From positions 496,001-560,000 of the forward strand of contig NZ_CP013074.1 in the NCBI RefSeq assembly GCF_001889305.1: a stretch of 64,000 bases of DNA, given 5' to 3'. The notes under the pieces were generated by a model. That model saw only the letters and a list, made by a program, of their open reading frames with translations, searched no databases and was not told where the DNA came from. This stretch comes from Dehalococcoides mccartyi. Lineage in GTDB: Bacteria > Chloroflexota > Dehalococcoidia > Dehalococcoidales > Dehalococcoidaceae. Shown here one piece after another: positions 27,387 through 37,079 of the stretch (within the stretch, counting starts at the first letter, position 1; each line of letters starts with the position of its first letter). The position numbers were made by a program, and so were the translations under genes.

Positions 27387-28691
27387 ATGGAACCAAGAAT
27401 ACAATTATTCCCCAAAAACACTGAAGTAAAAAATAATCATCTGGTTATTGGCGGAGCGGATGTTACCGGGCTTTGTGCCAAGCATGGCACGCCGCTTTAT
27501 ATCTTTGACGAGTCTACCATCCGCCAGAATTGCCGAGATTTCAAGCGGGAATTTTCACGCCGCTATGCTGACAGTTCTGTCAGTTACGCTTCGAAAGCCT
27601 TTTTACATCCGGCTTTATTGAAAATATTGGCCGAAGAAGGTATGAGTCTGGATGTGGTTTCAGGCGGAGAGCTTTCCATAGCCAATAATGCCGGTTTTCC
27701 TATGGATATGGTTTATTTCCACGGAAATAACAAATCTGCCGAGGAACTTCGGCTGGCACTCCGGCTGCATGTAGGGCGGATTGTAGTAGATAGTTTTGAT
27801 GAAATCAAATTGCTTTCAAAATTGGCGGATGAAAGCGGGCACATACCGGATATACTCCTCAGGCTTACCCCCGGAGTTGATGCCCACACTCACCACCATA
27901 TTACTACCGGCAAGCTGGATTCGAAGTTTGGTTTTCCTCTGTTCCAGGCAGCTGAAGCGGTAGGTCTGGCTATGGCTCAGGCCAGCTTAAATCTGGTAGG
28001 GTTTCATTTCCATATCGGTTCCCAGATATTTGAAACTCAGCCCTTCCTTGATGCCATAGATTTGGTATTGGATTTTGCCGCTCAGGTTCAGGAACGTTAT
28101 GGCTTTGACATAGAAGAACTGGATATCGGCGGCGGCTATGGTGTTCAGTACGAAGTAGACAAGCCTGCACCTGCGGTATCGGTTTATGCAGAGGCTATCG
28201 GTGCTAAGATTGTAGCTAAATGTCATAGTTTGAAACTGGCCCCTCCAAGCCTGAATATTGAACCGGGACGGGCTATCATCGCTCAGGCAGGGGTTGCATT
28301 GTATACGGTAGGGGTTATCAAAGATATCCCCGGCATTCGTCTGTATGCCTCGGTGGACGGGGGCATGGGGGATAATATCCGCCCGGCTTTGTATGAGGCA
28401 AAGTACGAAGCTGTGGTGGCAAACAATGTACAATCTGCTGAAAAGCAAAAGGTAACTATAGCCGGCAAGTTTTGCGAATCCGGTGATATACTTATAACCG
28501 ATATTGAGCTGCCTGTCCTCAAGACAGGTGATATACTGGCAGTGCCCTGCTGCGGGGCTTACTGTTTGCCTATGTCCAGCAATTACAACGGCTATCAGCG
28601 CCCGGCGGTAGTAATGCTGAAAAATGGTGAAGACCGCCTGATACGGCGGCGTGAAACTGTGGAAGACCTTAGCCATCTGGATTCGGTCTAA
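27387..28691 (+). CDS. lysA: Diaminopimelate decarboxylase
   Basis: PLP enzyme making lysine from meso-diaminopimelate, 434 aa. The PLP-binding Lys70 lies in SYASKAFL, followed by LDVVSGGEL; HFHIGSQIF, the glycine-rich DIGGGYG and the EPGRAIIA phosphate-binding segment are intact, and GKFCESGDIL near residue 360 has the active-site Cys of the partner subunit. The typical substrate-loop fits LysA rather than carboxynorspermidine decarboxylase. It starts an operon with holB and ricT. With no murein synthesis genes near, diaminopimelate is probably only a lysine precursor here. Confidence 0.94.
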   Translation: MEPRIQLFPKNTEVKNNHLVIGGADVTGLCAKHGTPLYIFDESTIRQNCRDFKREFSRRYADSSVSYASKAFLHPALLKILAEEGMSLDVVSGGELSIANNAGFPMDMVYFHGNNKSAEELRLALRLHVGRIVVDSFDEIKLLSKLADESGHIPDILLRLTPGVDAHTHHHITTGKLDSKFGFPLFQAAEAVGLAMAQASLNLVGFHFHIGSQIFETQPFLDAIDLVLDFAAQVQERYGFDIEELDIGGGYGVQYEVDKPAPAVSVYAEAIGAKIVAKCHSLKLAPPSLNIEPGRAIIAQAGVALYTVGVIKDIPGIRLYASVDGGMGDNIRPALYEAKYEAVVANNVQSAEKQKVTIAGKFCESGDILITDIELPVLKTGDILAVPCCGAYCLPMSSNYNGYQRPAVVMLKNGEDRLIRRRETVEDLSHLDSV

Positions 28692-28704
28692 GCCGGGTTT
28701 TCAT

Positions 28705-29724
28705 ATGTGGCGGATAATAGGTCAGGACAAGGTCGTCTCCTTTCTGGGTAACAGCCTCGGTCAGGATAAACTGTGCCATGCTTACGTATTTTACGGCCCG
28801 TCAGGGGTAGGTAAACAGCGGATGGCTCTAACTTTTGCTCAGGCACTTAATTGTCAGGCATCACAGCCCCCGTGTCAGGAATGTTTGGTTTGCGAGCGTA
28901 TTTTATCTGGCAATCACCCTGATATTATCCATCTGGAGTTGCTTTCGGCCGAAGATGCCTCTGACGGCAAGGCCAAAGCTGAAATAGGTGTTAAACAGGT
29001 AGAGGATATCCAGCGTGCCGCCAGTTTGCCTCCGTTTGAGGGAAAGTACAAGGTTTTTATTATTCACCATGCAGAAAAACTTTCACAGGAATCTTCAAAT
29101 CGCCTTCTAAAGACACTGGAAGAGCCCGGTTCCCTGAATATATTTATTTTGCTGACCGCTGATAAATCACTTTTGCTGCCCACTGTGATTTCGCGTTGCC
29201 AGATTCTGGAGTTAAGATACGTTGAGATAAACCTTATCCGGGATGCTTTGCTTGAACAGGGTTTGGCTGAAGAAAAAGCCGAGCTTCTGTCTCACCTGAG
29301 CCACGGCAGAATAGGCTGGGCGATGGAAGCAGCGTCAAACCCTGAAATTTTGGAAGAACGTAAAGCTAATTTAGAAAAGATTATATTGGTACTGGGGCAG
29401 GACGAAGAAGAACGTTTTGATTATGCTTCTGATATCTCAAATCTGTTTGCTCAAAACCATATGGCGGCTGAAGCTGTACTGGATATGTGGCTAGCCGTAT
29501 TTAGGGATATGCTTCTGCTGAAGGCTGATGCCAGCCAAAACATGACTAATATTGATTATAAAGATATACTATACATGGCCTCTGATAAACTTGGGCTTGC
29601 AGATATACGCATTGCTATAGATAATATACTTAAAGCCCGAAGCCAGCTGCGGGCGAATGCCAATCCCAGACTGTGTCTGGAGGTGCTTATGCTTAGTTTA
29701 CCCTTGGTAAAGGAAGGACTATAA
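28705..29724 (+). CDS. holB: DNA polymerase III delta' subunit
   Basis: Clamp-loader subunit of 340 aa. ATG 28705 (MWRIIGQDKVVSFLGNSL) is the family-like start; a longer frame reaches back into lysA. The P-loop GPSGVGKQ (31-38) has Gln where ATPases have Ser/Thr, which fits the ATP-inactive delta' type. A zinc-binding cluster CQ...CQECLVCERILSGNHPD, the SSNRLLKTLEEP helix and the SRC motif (VISRCQ) follow. Immediately upstream of ricT, a conserved order (holB-yaaT). Confidence 0.9.
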   Translation: MWRIIGQDKVVSFLGNSLGQDKLCHAYVFYGPSGVGKQRMALTFAQALNCQASQPPCQECLVCERILSGNHPDIIHLELLSAEDASDGKAKAEIGVKQVEDIQRAASLPPFEGKYKVFIIHHAEKLSQESSNRLLKTLEEPGSLNIFILLTADKSLLLPTVISRCQILELRYVEINLIRDALLEQGLAEEKAELLSHLSHGRIGWAMEAASNPEILEERKANLEKIILVLGQDEEERFDYASDISNLFAQNHMAAEAVLDMWLAVFRDMLLLKADASQNMTNIDYKDILYMASDKLGLADIRIAIDNILKARSQLRANANPRLCLEVLMLSLPLVKEGL

Positions 29725-29726
29725 AG

Positions 29727-30560
29727 ATGGTCAATATTGTCAAGATACGCTATAAACAGGCCGGCAAGATATATTATTTTGACCCGGCCGGTTTTGAACT
29801 TTACCCGTATGACTGTGTAGTGGTGGAAACCAGCCGTGGCGAAGAACTGGGCTGGGTGGTTGCCTCTCCTTCACAGGTAGAGGAGAGCAGTCTGGAACAG
29901 CCGCTGAAGCCTGTTATCCGTTTGGCTACCGCTGAAGATATGGCCCGCGAACGCCAGCTGGAAGAGAAAAACCAGAGTGCAGTCGCGGAATGTGTGGAAT
30001 TGGTAGACAGGCTGAATTTGCCCATGAAACTTATAAGGGCGGAATACAGTCTGGATGAAAACCACGTAACCATATATTTTTCCGCCGAAGACAGGGTGGA
30101 TTTCCGTGAACTGGTCAGGGAAATTTCACGCAAGCTGAGAGTCAGGGTAGAGCTTCGGCAGATTGGCCCGCGGGATGAGGCTAAGATGGTGGGTGGTTAC
30201 GGCAGGTGCGGACGTGAACTTTGTTGCTGCAGTTTCCTGAGTGAGTTTGACCCGGTGTCTATAAAAATGGCTAAAGAGCAAAATCTGCCGCTCAATCCCC
30301 AGAAGATTTCAGGTGTTTGCGGCAGGCTTCTTTGCTGCCTTGATTATGAATATGAAACCTACAAAGCCGCCAAGGCTAAGATGCCTAAGGACGGGCTGAA
30401 GGTAATCACCCCGGTAGGCAAAGGCGAAGTGGTTGGCGGTAACCCCTTGGAAGAAATGGTATTTGTACTGCTGGAAAGCGGGGCTAATGCCGAAGTGCCT
30501 TTGAAGGATATCCGCCCTGACAAAGAAGGCCGCCGCCCTGATGCCTCGCTACACCGCTAA
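29727..30560 (+). CDS. ricT: PSP1-domain protein RicT/YaaT
   Basis: A 277-aa PSP1-domain protein of the RicT (YaaT) family. GGYGRCGRELCCCSFL and SGVCGRLLCCLDYEYETY carry the paired Cys clusters conserved in the family. In Bacillus subtilis RicT works with RicA and RicF in an Fe-S-bearing complex that assists mRNA processing by RNase Y. The gene follows holB by 2 bp, as in many bacteria. It ends inside the convergent HNH gene (12-bp overlap). Confidence 0.9.
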   Translation: MVNIVKIRYKQAGKIYYFDPAGFELYPYDCVVVETSRGEELGWVVASPSQVEESSLEQPLKPVIRLATAEDMARERQLEEKNQSAVAECVELVDRLNLPMKLIRAEYSLDENHVTIYFSAEDRVDFRELVREISRKLRVRVELRQIGPRDEAKMVGGYGRCGRELCCCSFLSEFDPVSIKMAKEQNLPLNPQKISGVCGRLLCCLDYEYETYKAAKAKMPKDGLKVITPVGKGEVVGGNPLEEMVFVLLESGANAEVPLKDIRPDKEGRRPDASLHR

Positions 30561-31079
30561 TTTGGGTTCGTCTTCAAGCCCAAGGTAAGGACGCCATTCA
30601 TGGCGTATACTGCCGTTTGATCTGGGCAGTGAATAACCGTATCTGTACTGGGGTACTCCCGGAGCACTCATAAGCTTCATATGGGCTTGTTCGGGGGTGC
30701 GGCCGGCTTTATGGCGGTTGCAGTGCAGACAGGCGGTTACCACATTTTCCCAAACATGGGGTCCCCCCTGATGCTTGGGATTAACATGGTCTATAGTCAA
30801 CTCAAGGTCTCTGCGTCCGCAGTACTGGCAAGTGTGTTTATCACGGCTGAATATTTCAGCCCGGTTTAGCTTGGGGCGGAGGGGCGGGTGTTTTATGAGG
30901 CAGGAGAGGCGTATAACTGATGGCAAGGCAAAACGGTCTTTTTCAGAGTGCCAGAAACCTGACCCGTTTTCCAACATTTCAGCTTTGCTCTGGTAAATAA
31001 GCAAAACAGCCCTCCGTACGTGGCATACGTTTAGTGGCTGATAGTCTTGGTTTAAGACCAGTACCTGATGGTTGTCCAT
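30549..31079 (-). CDS. HNH endonuclease
   Basis: A 176-aa HNH nuclease-like protein of the type common as a single chromosomal gene (MDNHQVLVLNQDYQPLNV start). HTCQYCGRRDLELTIDHVNPKHQGGPHVWENVVTACLHCNRHKAG near residues 84-130 contains the two CxxC zinc pairs and the His-Asn-His metal site (DH, N, H). It stands alone between two convergent or divergent units; no restriction or toxin partner is next to it. Its substrate is unknown. The ATG at 31079 is preferred over the TTG one codon upstream. Confidence 0.9.
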   Translation of the reverse strand: MDNHQVLVLNQDYQPLNVCHVRRAVLLIYQSKAEMLENGSGFWHSEKDRFALPSVIRLSCLIKHPPLRPKLNRAEIFSRDKHTCQYCGRRDLELTIDHVNPKHQGGPHVWENVVTACLHCNRHKAGRTPEQAHMKLMSAPGVPQYRYGYSLPRSNGSIRHEWRPYLGLEDEPKLAV

Positions 31080-31150
31080 CAAACACCGCTTTCCCTTGAA
31101 AGATTAAGTTTATTCTAAACAAAATCTCATAACTGGGCAAGTTTGTTCGC

Positions 31151-32563
31151 TTAGCGTTGGGGGCGGGTAGTCCTGTTCATACGGGATACCGGGCGCTGTT
31201 TTTGCTGGCCGGTGCTGTCACAGCGGAAATTAGGGGCGGTGATGTTAAACACCATGCTTATCTGTGGGTCAACGAAGCGTGAGCTTATGGCTATCTCTAT
31301 CTCACTCAACTGACATCTGGTGGTAATCACCGTAGCCAGTCGGCGGTTATAACGGTAATTTATTACCTGATATAGTTTTTCCTGAGCCCAGGGAGTGCTT
31401 GATTGTTCGCCGAAATCATCCAGTACCAGCAGTTTGGCGTTTTTAACCGCATCAAACATCTGGTCGTAAGAGGTTTTACTCTCAGGGCTGAAGGTTGAAC
31501 GCAGGTGGTCTAAAAATTCGGGTACGACCACAAACATAGCGGGTTTGCCTTGACGGTAACGTTCATTGACAATAGCTGATGCCAGATGGGTTTTACCGCA
31601 GCCGGTTTCACCTTGAAACACCAGCCAGCTTTCAGGGTTTCGGGAAAATTCCAGAGCCAGATTGTAAGCGGCATCTATATTTTGGCGTTGTTCCGCAGTC
31701 AAGTTTGCACGCTTGTGGTCATAATTTTCAAAGGTCATTTTCTTTTGAAGCGCCAGAGCATTATCCCAGCGGTATTCCAGGGTGTCTTCCGGGTTTGAGG
31801 CAACCGGATATATTCTGGATACAGATTTATCCAGCAGACGGCTCTGGATACGGGAATCAAGCTCGTTTATAGGTGTAGACAGGGTAATAATAGTGGGCAG
31901 TTCCTGACTGAAACGGTAAGTAAGCAACTGGTCAAGTTTTTCTTTTGACCAGTCCGAACCGCTCTGAACGGTAAGGTCGTCTATTATCAGCAGGGGTGCG
32001 TTTTTGAGGATATCAAAGCTCTGACTGTAACCGGACTCGCTGTCAGGCTCAAAAGATTTTTTCAGGTCATCTATCAGTTCAGATGCTCTTTTATAAAGAA
32101 CCGGCTGCCCCATGGAAAGGCGTTTATTGGCAATAGCAGCTGCTAGATGGGTTTTGCCTGTACCGCTTGGTCCGGTGAAAACCAGCCAGCCGGAGGGGTT
32201 GAAAGCATAATCCATGGCGGCCTCGTAGGCTTGCTTAAATGTATTCTGACTGTGCGGGTCATCAGTTTTACCCAGCGAATTCAGTTTTTCAAAGGTGTAT
32301 TTTTGCAGACCTCCCAGACAGCTATAGGTAAGCAGCCGTTTTTCCCTGTCCGCACCGGATTCGGACTGGGTGCACTGGCAGGGGATTACACGGCTAAAAT
32401 CCGTTACCCCTTCGGCGGAAACAGGGTACACGAATTTTGCCCCTTTACATAACGGGCATGTGTTTGCCTCGGCCGCTTTGTCCGCCTTACCTTTGGACGA
32501 GGTGGTCGAAGAGCTGCCCTTTATATTTATCTGTTTCCCCAGTATGTCCTTTATGTGTTCCAC
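31151..32563 (-). CDS. Tandem DnaC/DnaI-like AAA ATPase (helicase loader)
   Basis: A 470-aa protein with two successive DnaC/IstB-type AAA domains. A zinc-finger-like N-terminus (Cys36, 39, 62, 64) is followed by domain 1, Walker A GPSGTGKT (131-138) and Walker B LLIIDD (191-196), and domain 2, Walker A GETGCGKT (318-325) and Walker B LLVLDD (378-383). Single-domain DnaC/DnaI load the replicative helicase, and dnaB and a DnaD-like gene lie just upstream, so a loader role is likely. The GTG at 32563 overlaps the DnaD-like gene by 77 bp; a later start would remove the zinc finger. Confidence 0.85.
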   Translation of the reverse strand: MEHIKDILGKQINIKGSSSTTSSKGKADKAAEANTCPLCKGAKFVYPVSAEGVTDFSRVIPCQCTQSESGADREKRLLTYSCLGGLQKYTFEKLNSLGKTDDPHSQNTFKQAYEAAMDYAFNPSGWLVFTGPSGTGKTHLAAAIANKRLSMGQPVLYKRASELIDDLKKSFEPDSESGYSQSFDILKNAPLLIIDDLTVQSGSDWSKEKLDQLLTYRFSQELPTIITLSTPINELDSRIQSRLLDKSVSRIYPVASNPEDTLEYRWDNALALQKKMTFENYDHKRANLTAEQRQNIDAAYNLALEFSRNPESWLVFQGETGCGKTHLASAIVNERYRQGKPAMFVVVPEFLDHLRSTFSPESKTSYDQMFDAVKNAKLLVLDDFGEQSSTPWAQEKLYQVINYRYNRRLATVITTRCQLSEIEIAISSRFVDPQISMVFNITAPNFRCDSTGQQKQRPVSRMNRTTRPQR

Positions 32564-33197
32564 TGCTTTTTCCCTGACTTGACCAATTTTCCAGTATTCG
32601 TTCTATATAACGCCAGTTGCGTTTATTCAAGCTGACCGCCTCTTTTATGGCTTCGGCAATCCATTCTTCGGGGTAGAGTTTTTCCGCCTCTTTCAGGTTA
32701 TCTGCCAGCATGGGGGTCAGCATGCCTATATTCTGTTCGTAGAGTTTAAATATATTTGGCTGTTCGGCTTGGCCGCTTATTACTTCGGTTGAGGCTTCTT
32801 TTAAGCCGGGCAAAACCAGATTGCCGGTTTTTATCTTTTCCACCACTGCCGCTTCTGATTCGGCATTTATGAAATAAAGCTGGTGGTGGTGTTTGCCGCT
32901 TTTTACTTCCAGCCCCAGCAGGGTTCCCCGTTTTACGGCCATTTGGAGGGCTTTTTCTAGTGATTGCAGGCTTTCATCCCGCGTTTTGCCCAAGGCTTTT
33001 ACCAGGGTTTCTTCGGCTGCCAGTTCAGCCAGTGTGGTGTATCTGGGGTAGCCTTTTTTTGCCTGAATAAGGCTGAATACCGTCAGGCTTACTTTCAGTT
33101 CGGCCATATCTTCTATCAGGGGAGCTACCCGGTGGATAAAAAAGCGGGATACGGGGGTAAACTCCTGTCTGGCGGGGAATAATGGCGCATTGCTCAT
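32487..33197 (-). CDS. DnaD-domain replication protein
   Basis: A 236-aa DnaD/DnaB-like primosomal protein. The N-terminal half is a winged-helix-like region; the C-terminal block IFKLYEQNIGMLTPMLADNLKEAEKLYPEEWIAEAIKEAVSLNKRNWRYIERILENW (around 160-215) is the DnaD domain, with the terminal YxxxIL.W motif. In Gram-positives such proteins remodel DNA and help load the helicase. The start overlaps dnaB by 4 bp, and its 3' end overlaps the double ATPase gene by 77 bp. Confidence 0.88.
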   Translation of the reverse strand: MSNAPLFPARQEFTPVSRFFIHRVAPLIEDMAELKVSLTVFSLIQAKKGYPRYTTLAELAAEETLVKALGKTRDESLQSLEKALQMAVKRGTLLGLEVKSGKHHHQLYFINAESEAAVVEKIKTGNLVLPGLKEASTEVISGQAEQPNIFKLYEQNIGMLTPMLADNLKEAEKLYPEEWIAEAIKEAVSLNKRNWRYIERILENWSSQGKSSGTHKGHTGETDKYKGQLFDHLVQR

Positions 33198-34570
33198 AAG
33201 AAGCTAGGCTCCGTGCTTGACCCCAGATTTTCAAAGCGGGTCAAGTCATGCCGGAAGCGGCACTTTACAGTGCCGATAGGGCCGTTACGGTGTTTGGCTA
33301 TGATAATATCCGCAATTTCGCGCGGGTATTCCTGGTCAGGGTGGAGGTTTGCCCATTCATCTTCTTTATAATAAAACTCGTCACGGTATATAAAGACCAC
33401 TATATCCGCGTCCTGTTCAATAGAGCCTGATTCACGCAAATCTGAAAGCTGTGGTTGATGGGACGAGCGGAATTCCGGGGCGCGGGAAAGCTGGGATATA
33501 GCTATAACCGGCACGTTCAGTTCGCGGGCAATACCTTTCAGCGAACGGGAGATATAGCTTATTTCCTGTACCCGGTTTTCTTTGCCGCTGCCCTCACCCT
33601 GAATAAGCTGCAGGTAGTCCACAATAATAAGGTCTATATTTTGTTCATAGCGCAGCCGCAGGGCTTTACTCCGTATTTCGGCCACCCTTATCTGGGGTGA
33701 GTCATCTATAAAAATGGGCGCTTCAGAAAGTACGCCGATGGCATCCATTATTTTACGCTCTTCGTCAGGGCTGCTTTCATTCAGGCGGATGGAACGTGAA
33801 TTTACCGCGGCTTCGTTGGAAAGCAAACGCTGCACCAGAGACTCACGGGACATTTCCAGACTGAATATGGCGGTGCAAGCCCTCTGTTCAACCGCCGCAT
33901 TCCGGGCAATATTCAAAGCCAGCGAGGTTTTTCCCATGGAGGGGCGTCCCGCCATAATGATAAGGTCTGAACGCTGCAGCCCGCCTAAGAAGGTATCCAT
34001 GCCGGTCAGCCCGGTAAGTACATGGGGTATGGCCTGGTAACCCTCGCTGCCGGGTATGGGCACAGGTTCAAAATATTTATCCAGAATATTTTTAATATGG
34101 GTAAAGCCCAGACTGGAGCGTTCATGGCGCAGGCGGAATAATAAATCTTCGGCTTTGCCCAGTGAATCCGATACGTCAGGGTCGGCCTTAAATCCCAGTT
34201 CGCTTATTTTTTGGCCTGCCTCAATTAGCTGGCGCATGACCGAAAGACGGTAAACTATGCGGGCATAGTGTTCAATATCCAGTGAGGTCGGCACTACCGT
34301 AACCACATGGCTCAGGTAAGCTGACCCGCCGCATCTTTCCAGCTTGCCCAGCCGTTCCAGTTCCTGGGCTACGGTAACCTGATTGATGGCTTCACTCCGC
34401 CCGTAAAGGGACATGCAGGCTTCAAAGATAAGGCGGTTGGGTTCGGTGAAGAAGTCCTGCGGCTTTAAGATGGGTATAATATCAAAAATAGCCTGCCCGT
34501 CTATCAGCAGAGAGCCGCTTACCGATTCCTCGGCATCTACATCATAAGGGGGCATTTTGGCATCAAGCAA
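33194..34570 (-). CDS. dnaB: Replicative DNA helicase
   Basis: Hexameric replication-fork helicase, 458 aa. The N-terminal PPYDVDAEESVSGSLL and the RecA-like domain with Walker A GRPSMGKTS near residue 203, the MSRESLVQRLLSNEAAV block, DLIIVDYLQLI and the C-terminal ISQLSRAPE...LSDLRESGSIEQDADIV are all DnaB signatures. The longest start is TTG at 34570, directly behind the rplI stop; an ATG five codons later (34555) is an alternative. It shares the conserved rplI-dnaB order and is followed by the DnaD-like and loader genes. Confidence 0.96.
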   Translation of the reverse strand: MLDAKMPPYDVDAEESVSGSLLIDGQAIFDIIPILKPQDFFTEPNRLIFEACMSLYGRSEAINQVTVAQELERLGKLERCGGSAYLSHVVTVVPTSLDIEHYARIVYRLSVMRQLIEAGQKISELGFKADPDVSDSLGKAEDLLFRLRHERSSLGFTHIKNILDKYFEPVPIPGSEGYQAIPHVLTGLTGMDTFLGGLQRSDLIIMAGRPSMGKTSLALNIARNAAVEQRACTAIFSLEMSRESLVQRLLSNEAAVNSRSIRLNESSPDEERKIMDAIGVLSEAPIFIDDSPQIRVAEIRSKALRLRYEQNIDLIIVDYLQLIQGEGSGKENRVQEISYISRSLKGIARELNVPVIAISQLSRAPEFRSSHQPQLSDLRESGSIEQDADIVVFIYRDEFYYKEDEWANLHPDQEYPREIADIIIAKHRNGPIGTVKCRFRHDLTRFENLGSSTEPSFL

Positions 34571-35026
34571 CTAAGTGTTCTCCTCAGCGGTGATTATCAG
34601 GTTTATTTTAGATGATAAATCTTTATTAAAACGGATAACTACTTCGTAGTTGCCCAGCTGACGGATAGGTTCGGCCATCTCCAGTTTGCGTTTGTCTATG
34701 GCTTTGCCGGTTTGTTTTTCAATCTCAGCGGCAATTACAGTGGTAGTTATTTGGCCGTAAAGTTTATCTTTTGCACCGGTCTTGGCCTTGATGCTTACAT
34801 TAGTGCCGTCAAGCTCTTTGGCTAACTGCGCCATTTCAGCTTCGGCTTTAGCTTTGCGGCGGCCTTCAGCCGCCTGTTTGGCTGCTATTTCGCTGGTTAC
34901 CGAGGCAGAAGCCGGCATAGCCAGTTTGTTGGGTATAAGATAGTTACGGGCATAGCCGTCATTTACTTCTTTTACATCCCCGGTTTTCCCTCTGCCGGGT
35001 ACATCTTTCAGAAAAGCAACCTTCAT
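34571..35026 (-). CDS. rplI: 50S ribosomal protein L9
   Basis: Large-subunit protein L9, 151 aa. [33 protein letters not shown] is the RNA-binding N-domain; the linker helix and the C-domain [27 protein letters not shown] follow. AAGGGG precedes the ATG. First gene of the replication block, with a candidate TATAAT (minus strand, 35054-35049) about 25 bp upstream. Confidence 0.97.
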   Translation of the reverse strand: MKVAFLKDVPGRGKTGDVKEVNDGYARNYLIPNKLAMPASASVTSEIAAKQAAEGRRKAKAEAEMAQLAKELDGTNVSIKAKTGAKDKLYGQITTTVIAAEIEKQTGKAIDKRKLEMAEPIRQLGNYEVVIRFNKDLSSKINLIITAEENT

Positions 35027-35095
35027 GCCAACCCCTTTTTAATTTACTATTATACTGGAAAAGCGTACCGGTTTTGTACTCTTAAATAATATAAT

Positions 35096-36016
35096 TTATC
35101 GGTCAAGATAGCGTTTGGCGGAAAGGGCGGCAACTGCCCCATCTCCGGCGGCGGATATAACCTGCCTGATTGAGCCGCTTCGGATATCCCCGGCACAGAG
35201 TATGCCGCTTACTGATGTTTCCATCTGGTCATTTACCAGTATACTGCCGTTTTTATCCATATCCACCACCCCCTTCAGGTAGGCGGTATTCGGCTGTAAG
35301 CCCACGGCTACAAAAAGCCCGTTTACCGGCAGGTCAGATGTTTTTTGGGTTTTAAGGTTATTTAATGAGAGTGACTGAATACTGTCTTTGCCGTTTATGG
35401 CAGTGATTACCGTATCCAGCACCATTTCAATATTGCCCTTGCTTTTTGCTTTATCTATTAATACCGCATCTGCCCGGAAACCCTGCCGGCGATGAATCAG
35501 GTAAACTTTTTTTGCAAACTCGGACAGGTGCAGGGCTTCGTAAATTGCCATGTTTCCCCCGCCTACTGCTGCAACAACCTTGTCATTGTAAAAAGGGGCA
35601 TCACAGGTGGCACAGTAGGAAACACCCCGTCCTGAAAACTCCTCTTCACCGGGAACGCCCAGCTTATTGCGTTCGGTTCCGCCGCAGATAATAATACAAC
35701 GCCCGCTTAGTTTGCCAGCTTCGGTGCTAATTTCAAAGCTGTCTTTGGCTTTATTAAGGGCAGTTACCTCTGCCGAAGTTATCTCCGTCCCGTATTTTTC
35801 GGCTTGTATTTGCATTTGTTGGGTCAGGTCAAAACCGGTGATACCCTCCGGGAAGCCGGGGTAGTTATCCACTTTTTCCGAACGGGTTATCTGCCCGCCA
35901 ATAAATGCGCGTTCAATAACCAGTGTCTTAAGTTTTGCCCTGCCGGTATACAGAGCGGCAGTCAGCCCGGCCGGGCCTCCGCCTATAATTATTACGTCAT
36001 ACAGGGGTGTTGACAT
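35096..36016 (-). CDS. trxB: Thioredoxin reductase
   Basis: FAD/NADPH disulfide reductase that reduces thioredoxin, 306 aa. The FAD-binding [19 protein letters not shown] at the N-terminus, the redox pair CATC in [11 protein letters not shown] near residue 135, the NADPH-binding [15 protein letters not shown] and the C-terminal [24 protein letters not shown] are intact. It overlaps the 3' end of plsX by 20 bp, so the genes are cotranscribed. No thioredoxin gene is adjacent. Confidence 0.95.
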   Translation of the reverse strand: MSTPLYDVIIIGGGPAGLTAALYTGRAKLKTLVIERAFIGGQITRSEKVDNYPGFPEGITGFDLTQQMQIQAEKYGTEITSAEVTALNKAKDSFEISTEAGKLSGRCIIICGGTERNKLGVPGEEEFSGRGVSYCATCDAPFYNDKVVAAVGGGNMAIYEALHLSEFAKKVYLIHRRQGFRADAVLIDKAKSKGNIEMVLDTVITAINGKDSIQSLSLNNLKTQKTSDLPVNGLFVAVGLQPNTAYLKGVVDMDKNGSILVNDQMETSVSGILCAGDIRSGSIRQVISAAGDGAVAALSAKRYLDR

Positions 36017-37040
36017 GGTTCTGGTCTCCTTCCGTAGCTGTTAGGGTGCGCAAGCGTACATCTTCGGCAATCAGCTTATCCACCCCTTTTTCGGCAGTGC
36101 GTTTAGCCAGACCGATAGCATTTTTGATAGCTCTGGCATGGCTTCGGCCGTGGGCAACTATAACTGTTCCTTTTACTCCCAGCAGGCAGGCACCGCCGCA
36201 TTCTTCAAAATCCATGCCTTTTACCATAGAGCCCAAGCCTACGTCAGCCAGCAAAGCTCTGCCTCTCAGGTGGGCGGCACTGTCAATGGCATGGCCTACT
36301 TTCCGCAGCTTAAGCAGGGCATCCCCCAGCCCCTCCAACGTTTTGAGTACAACGTTTCCGGTAAAGCCGTCTGTTACAATCACATCCGCTTTATTAAGGG
36401 AGATATCATGCCCCTCTATATTGCCGATAAAATTCAGTTGGCTCTTTTTTAGCAGCTGGTGGGTTTCCAGTGTGAGCTTGGTACCCTTGGCTTCCTCTTC
36501 CCCGTTATTCAGCAGCCCAATTCGGGGTTTTTCAAGTCCCAGCACCTGCTTGGCATAAATATTGCCCAGGTGGGCGAATTCATCCAGATGGTTGGGGCGG
36601 CACTCGGCATTTGCACCGGCATCTATCAGCAGGGAAGGGATGTGGGGGCGGGTGGTAATAATGGCACCCAGTGCCGGGCGTTCAACCCCGTCTATTTTGC
36701 CCAGAATAAAAAAGGCGGCAGCCAGCACCGCACCGGTGTTACCGGCAGAGATGAAGGCATCTGCCTTGCCCTGTTTGACCAGGGAAGTGCCAATAACAAT
36801 AGCTGACTTAGGTTTGCCCTTGATTGCTTCCACCGCATGTTCGTTAAAGGTAATGGTTTGGGGGCAATGGACTATTTCTATAGGGTATTTCTTCAGGTAG
36901 TGTCCCGCATGGACGTGAATAACCTCTTTTTTACCCAGCAGGATAAGACCAATTTTGTACTCCTGGGCAGCCTTAAGTGCACCTTTGATAATTTCCTTCG
37001 GGGCGTAGTCACCCCCGTCTACATCTACCGCTATTATCAT
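35997..37040 (-). CDS. plsX: Phosphate acyltransferase PlsX
   Basis: Makes acyl-phosphate from acyl-ACP for phospholipid synthesis, 347 aa. [65 protein letters not shown] and [18 protein letters not shown] are PlsX signatures. The usual partner genes plsY and fabD are not adjacent. AGAGGA lies upstream of the ATG. Its 3' end overlaps trxB. Confidence 0.95.
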   Translation of the reverse strand: MIIAVDVDGGDYAPKEIIKGALKAAQEYKIGLILLGKKEVIHVHAGHYLKKYPIEIVHCPQTITFNEHAVEAIKGKPKSAIVIGTSLVKQGKADAFISAGNTGAVLAAAFFILGKIDGVERPALGAIITTRPHIPSLLIDAGANAECRPNHLDEFAHLGNIYAKQVLGLEKPRIGLLNNGEEEAKGTKLTLETHQLLKKSQLNFIGNIEGHDISLNKADVIVTDGFTGNVVLKTLEGLGDALLKLRKVGHAIDSAAHLRGRALLADVGLGSMVKGMDFEECGGACLLGVKGTVIVAHGRSHARAIKNAIGLAKRTAEKGVDKLIAEDVRLRTLTATEGDQNHVNTPV

Positions 37041-37079
37041 CTATATCCTCTTTGAAAATTCATCTTAATAAAACCGGGA

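Noticed and set aside
27987-28676. Minus-strand ORF of 229 aa opposite lysA
   Set aside because: The opposite strand encodes complete diaminopimelate decarboxylase; composition (Tyr/His-rich, no motif) is that of a shadow frame.
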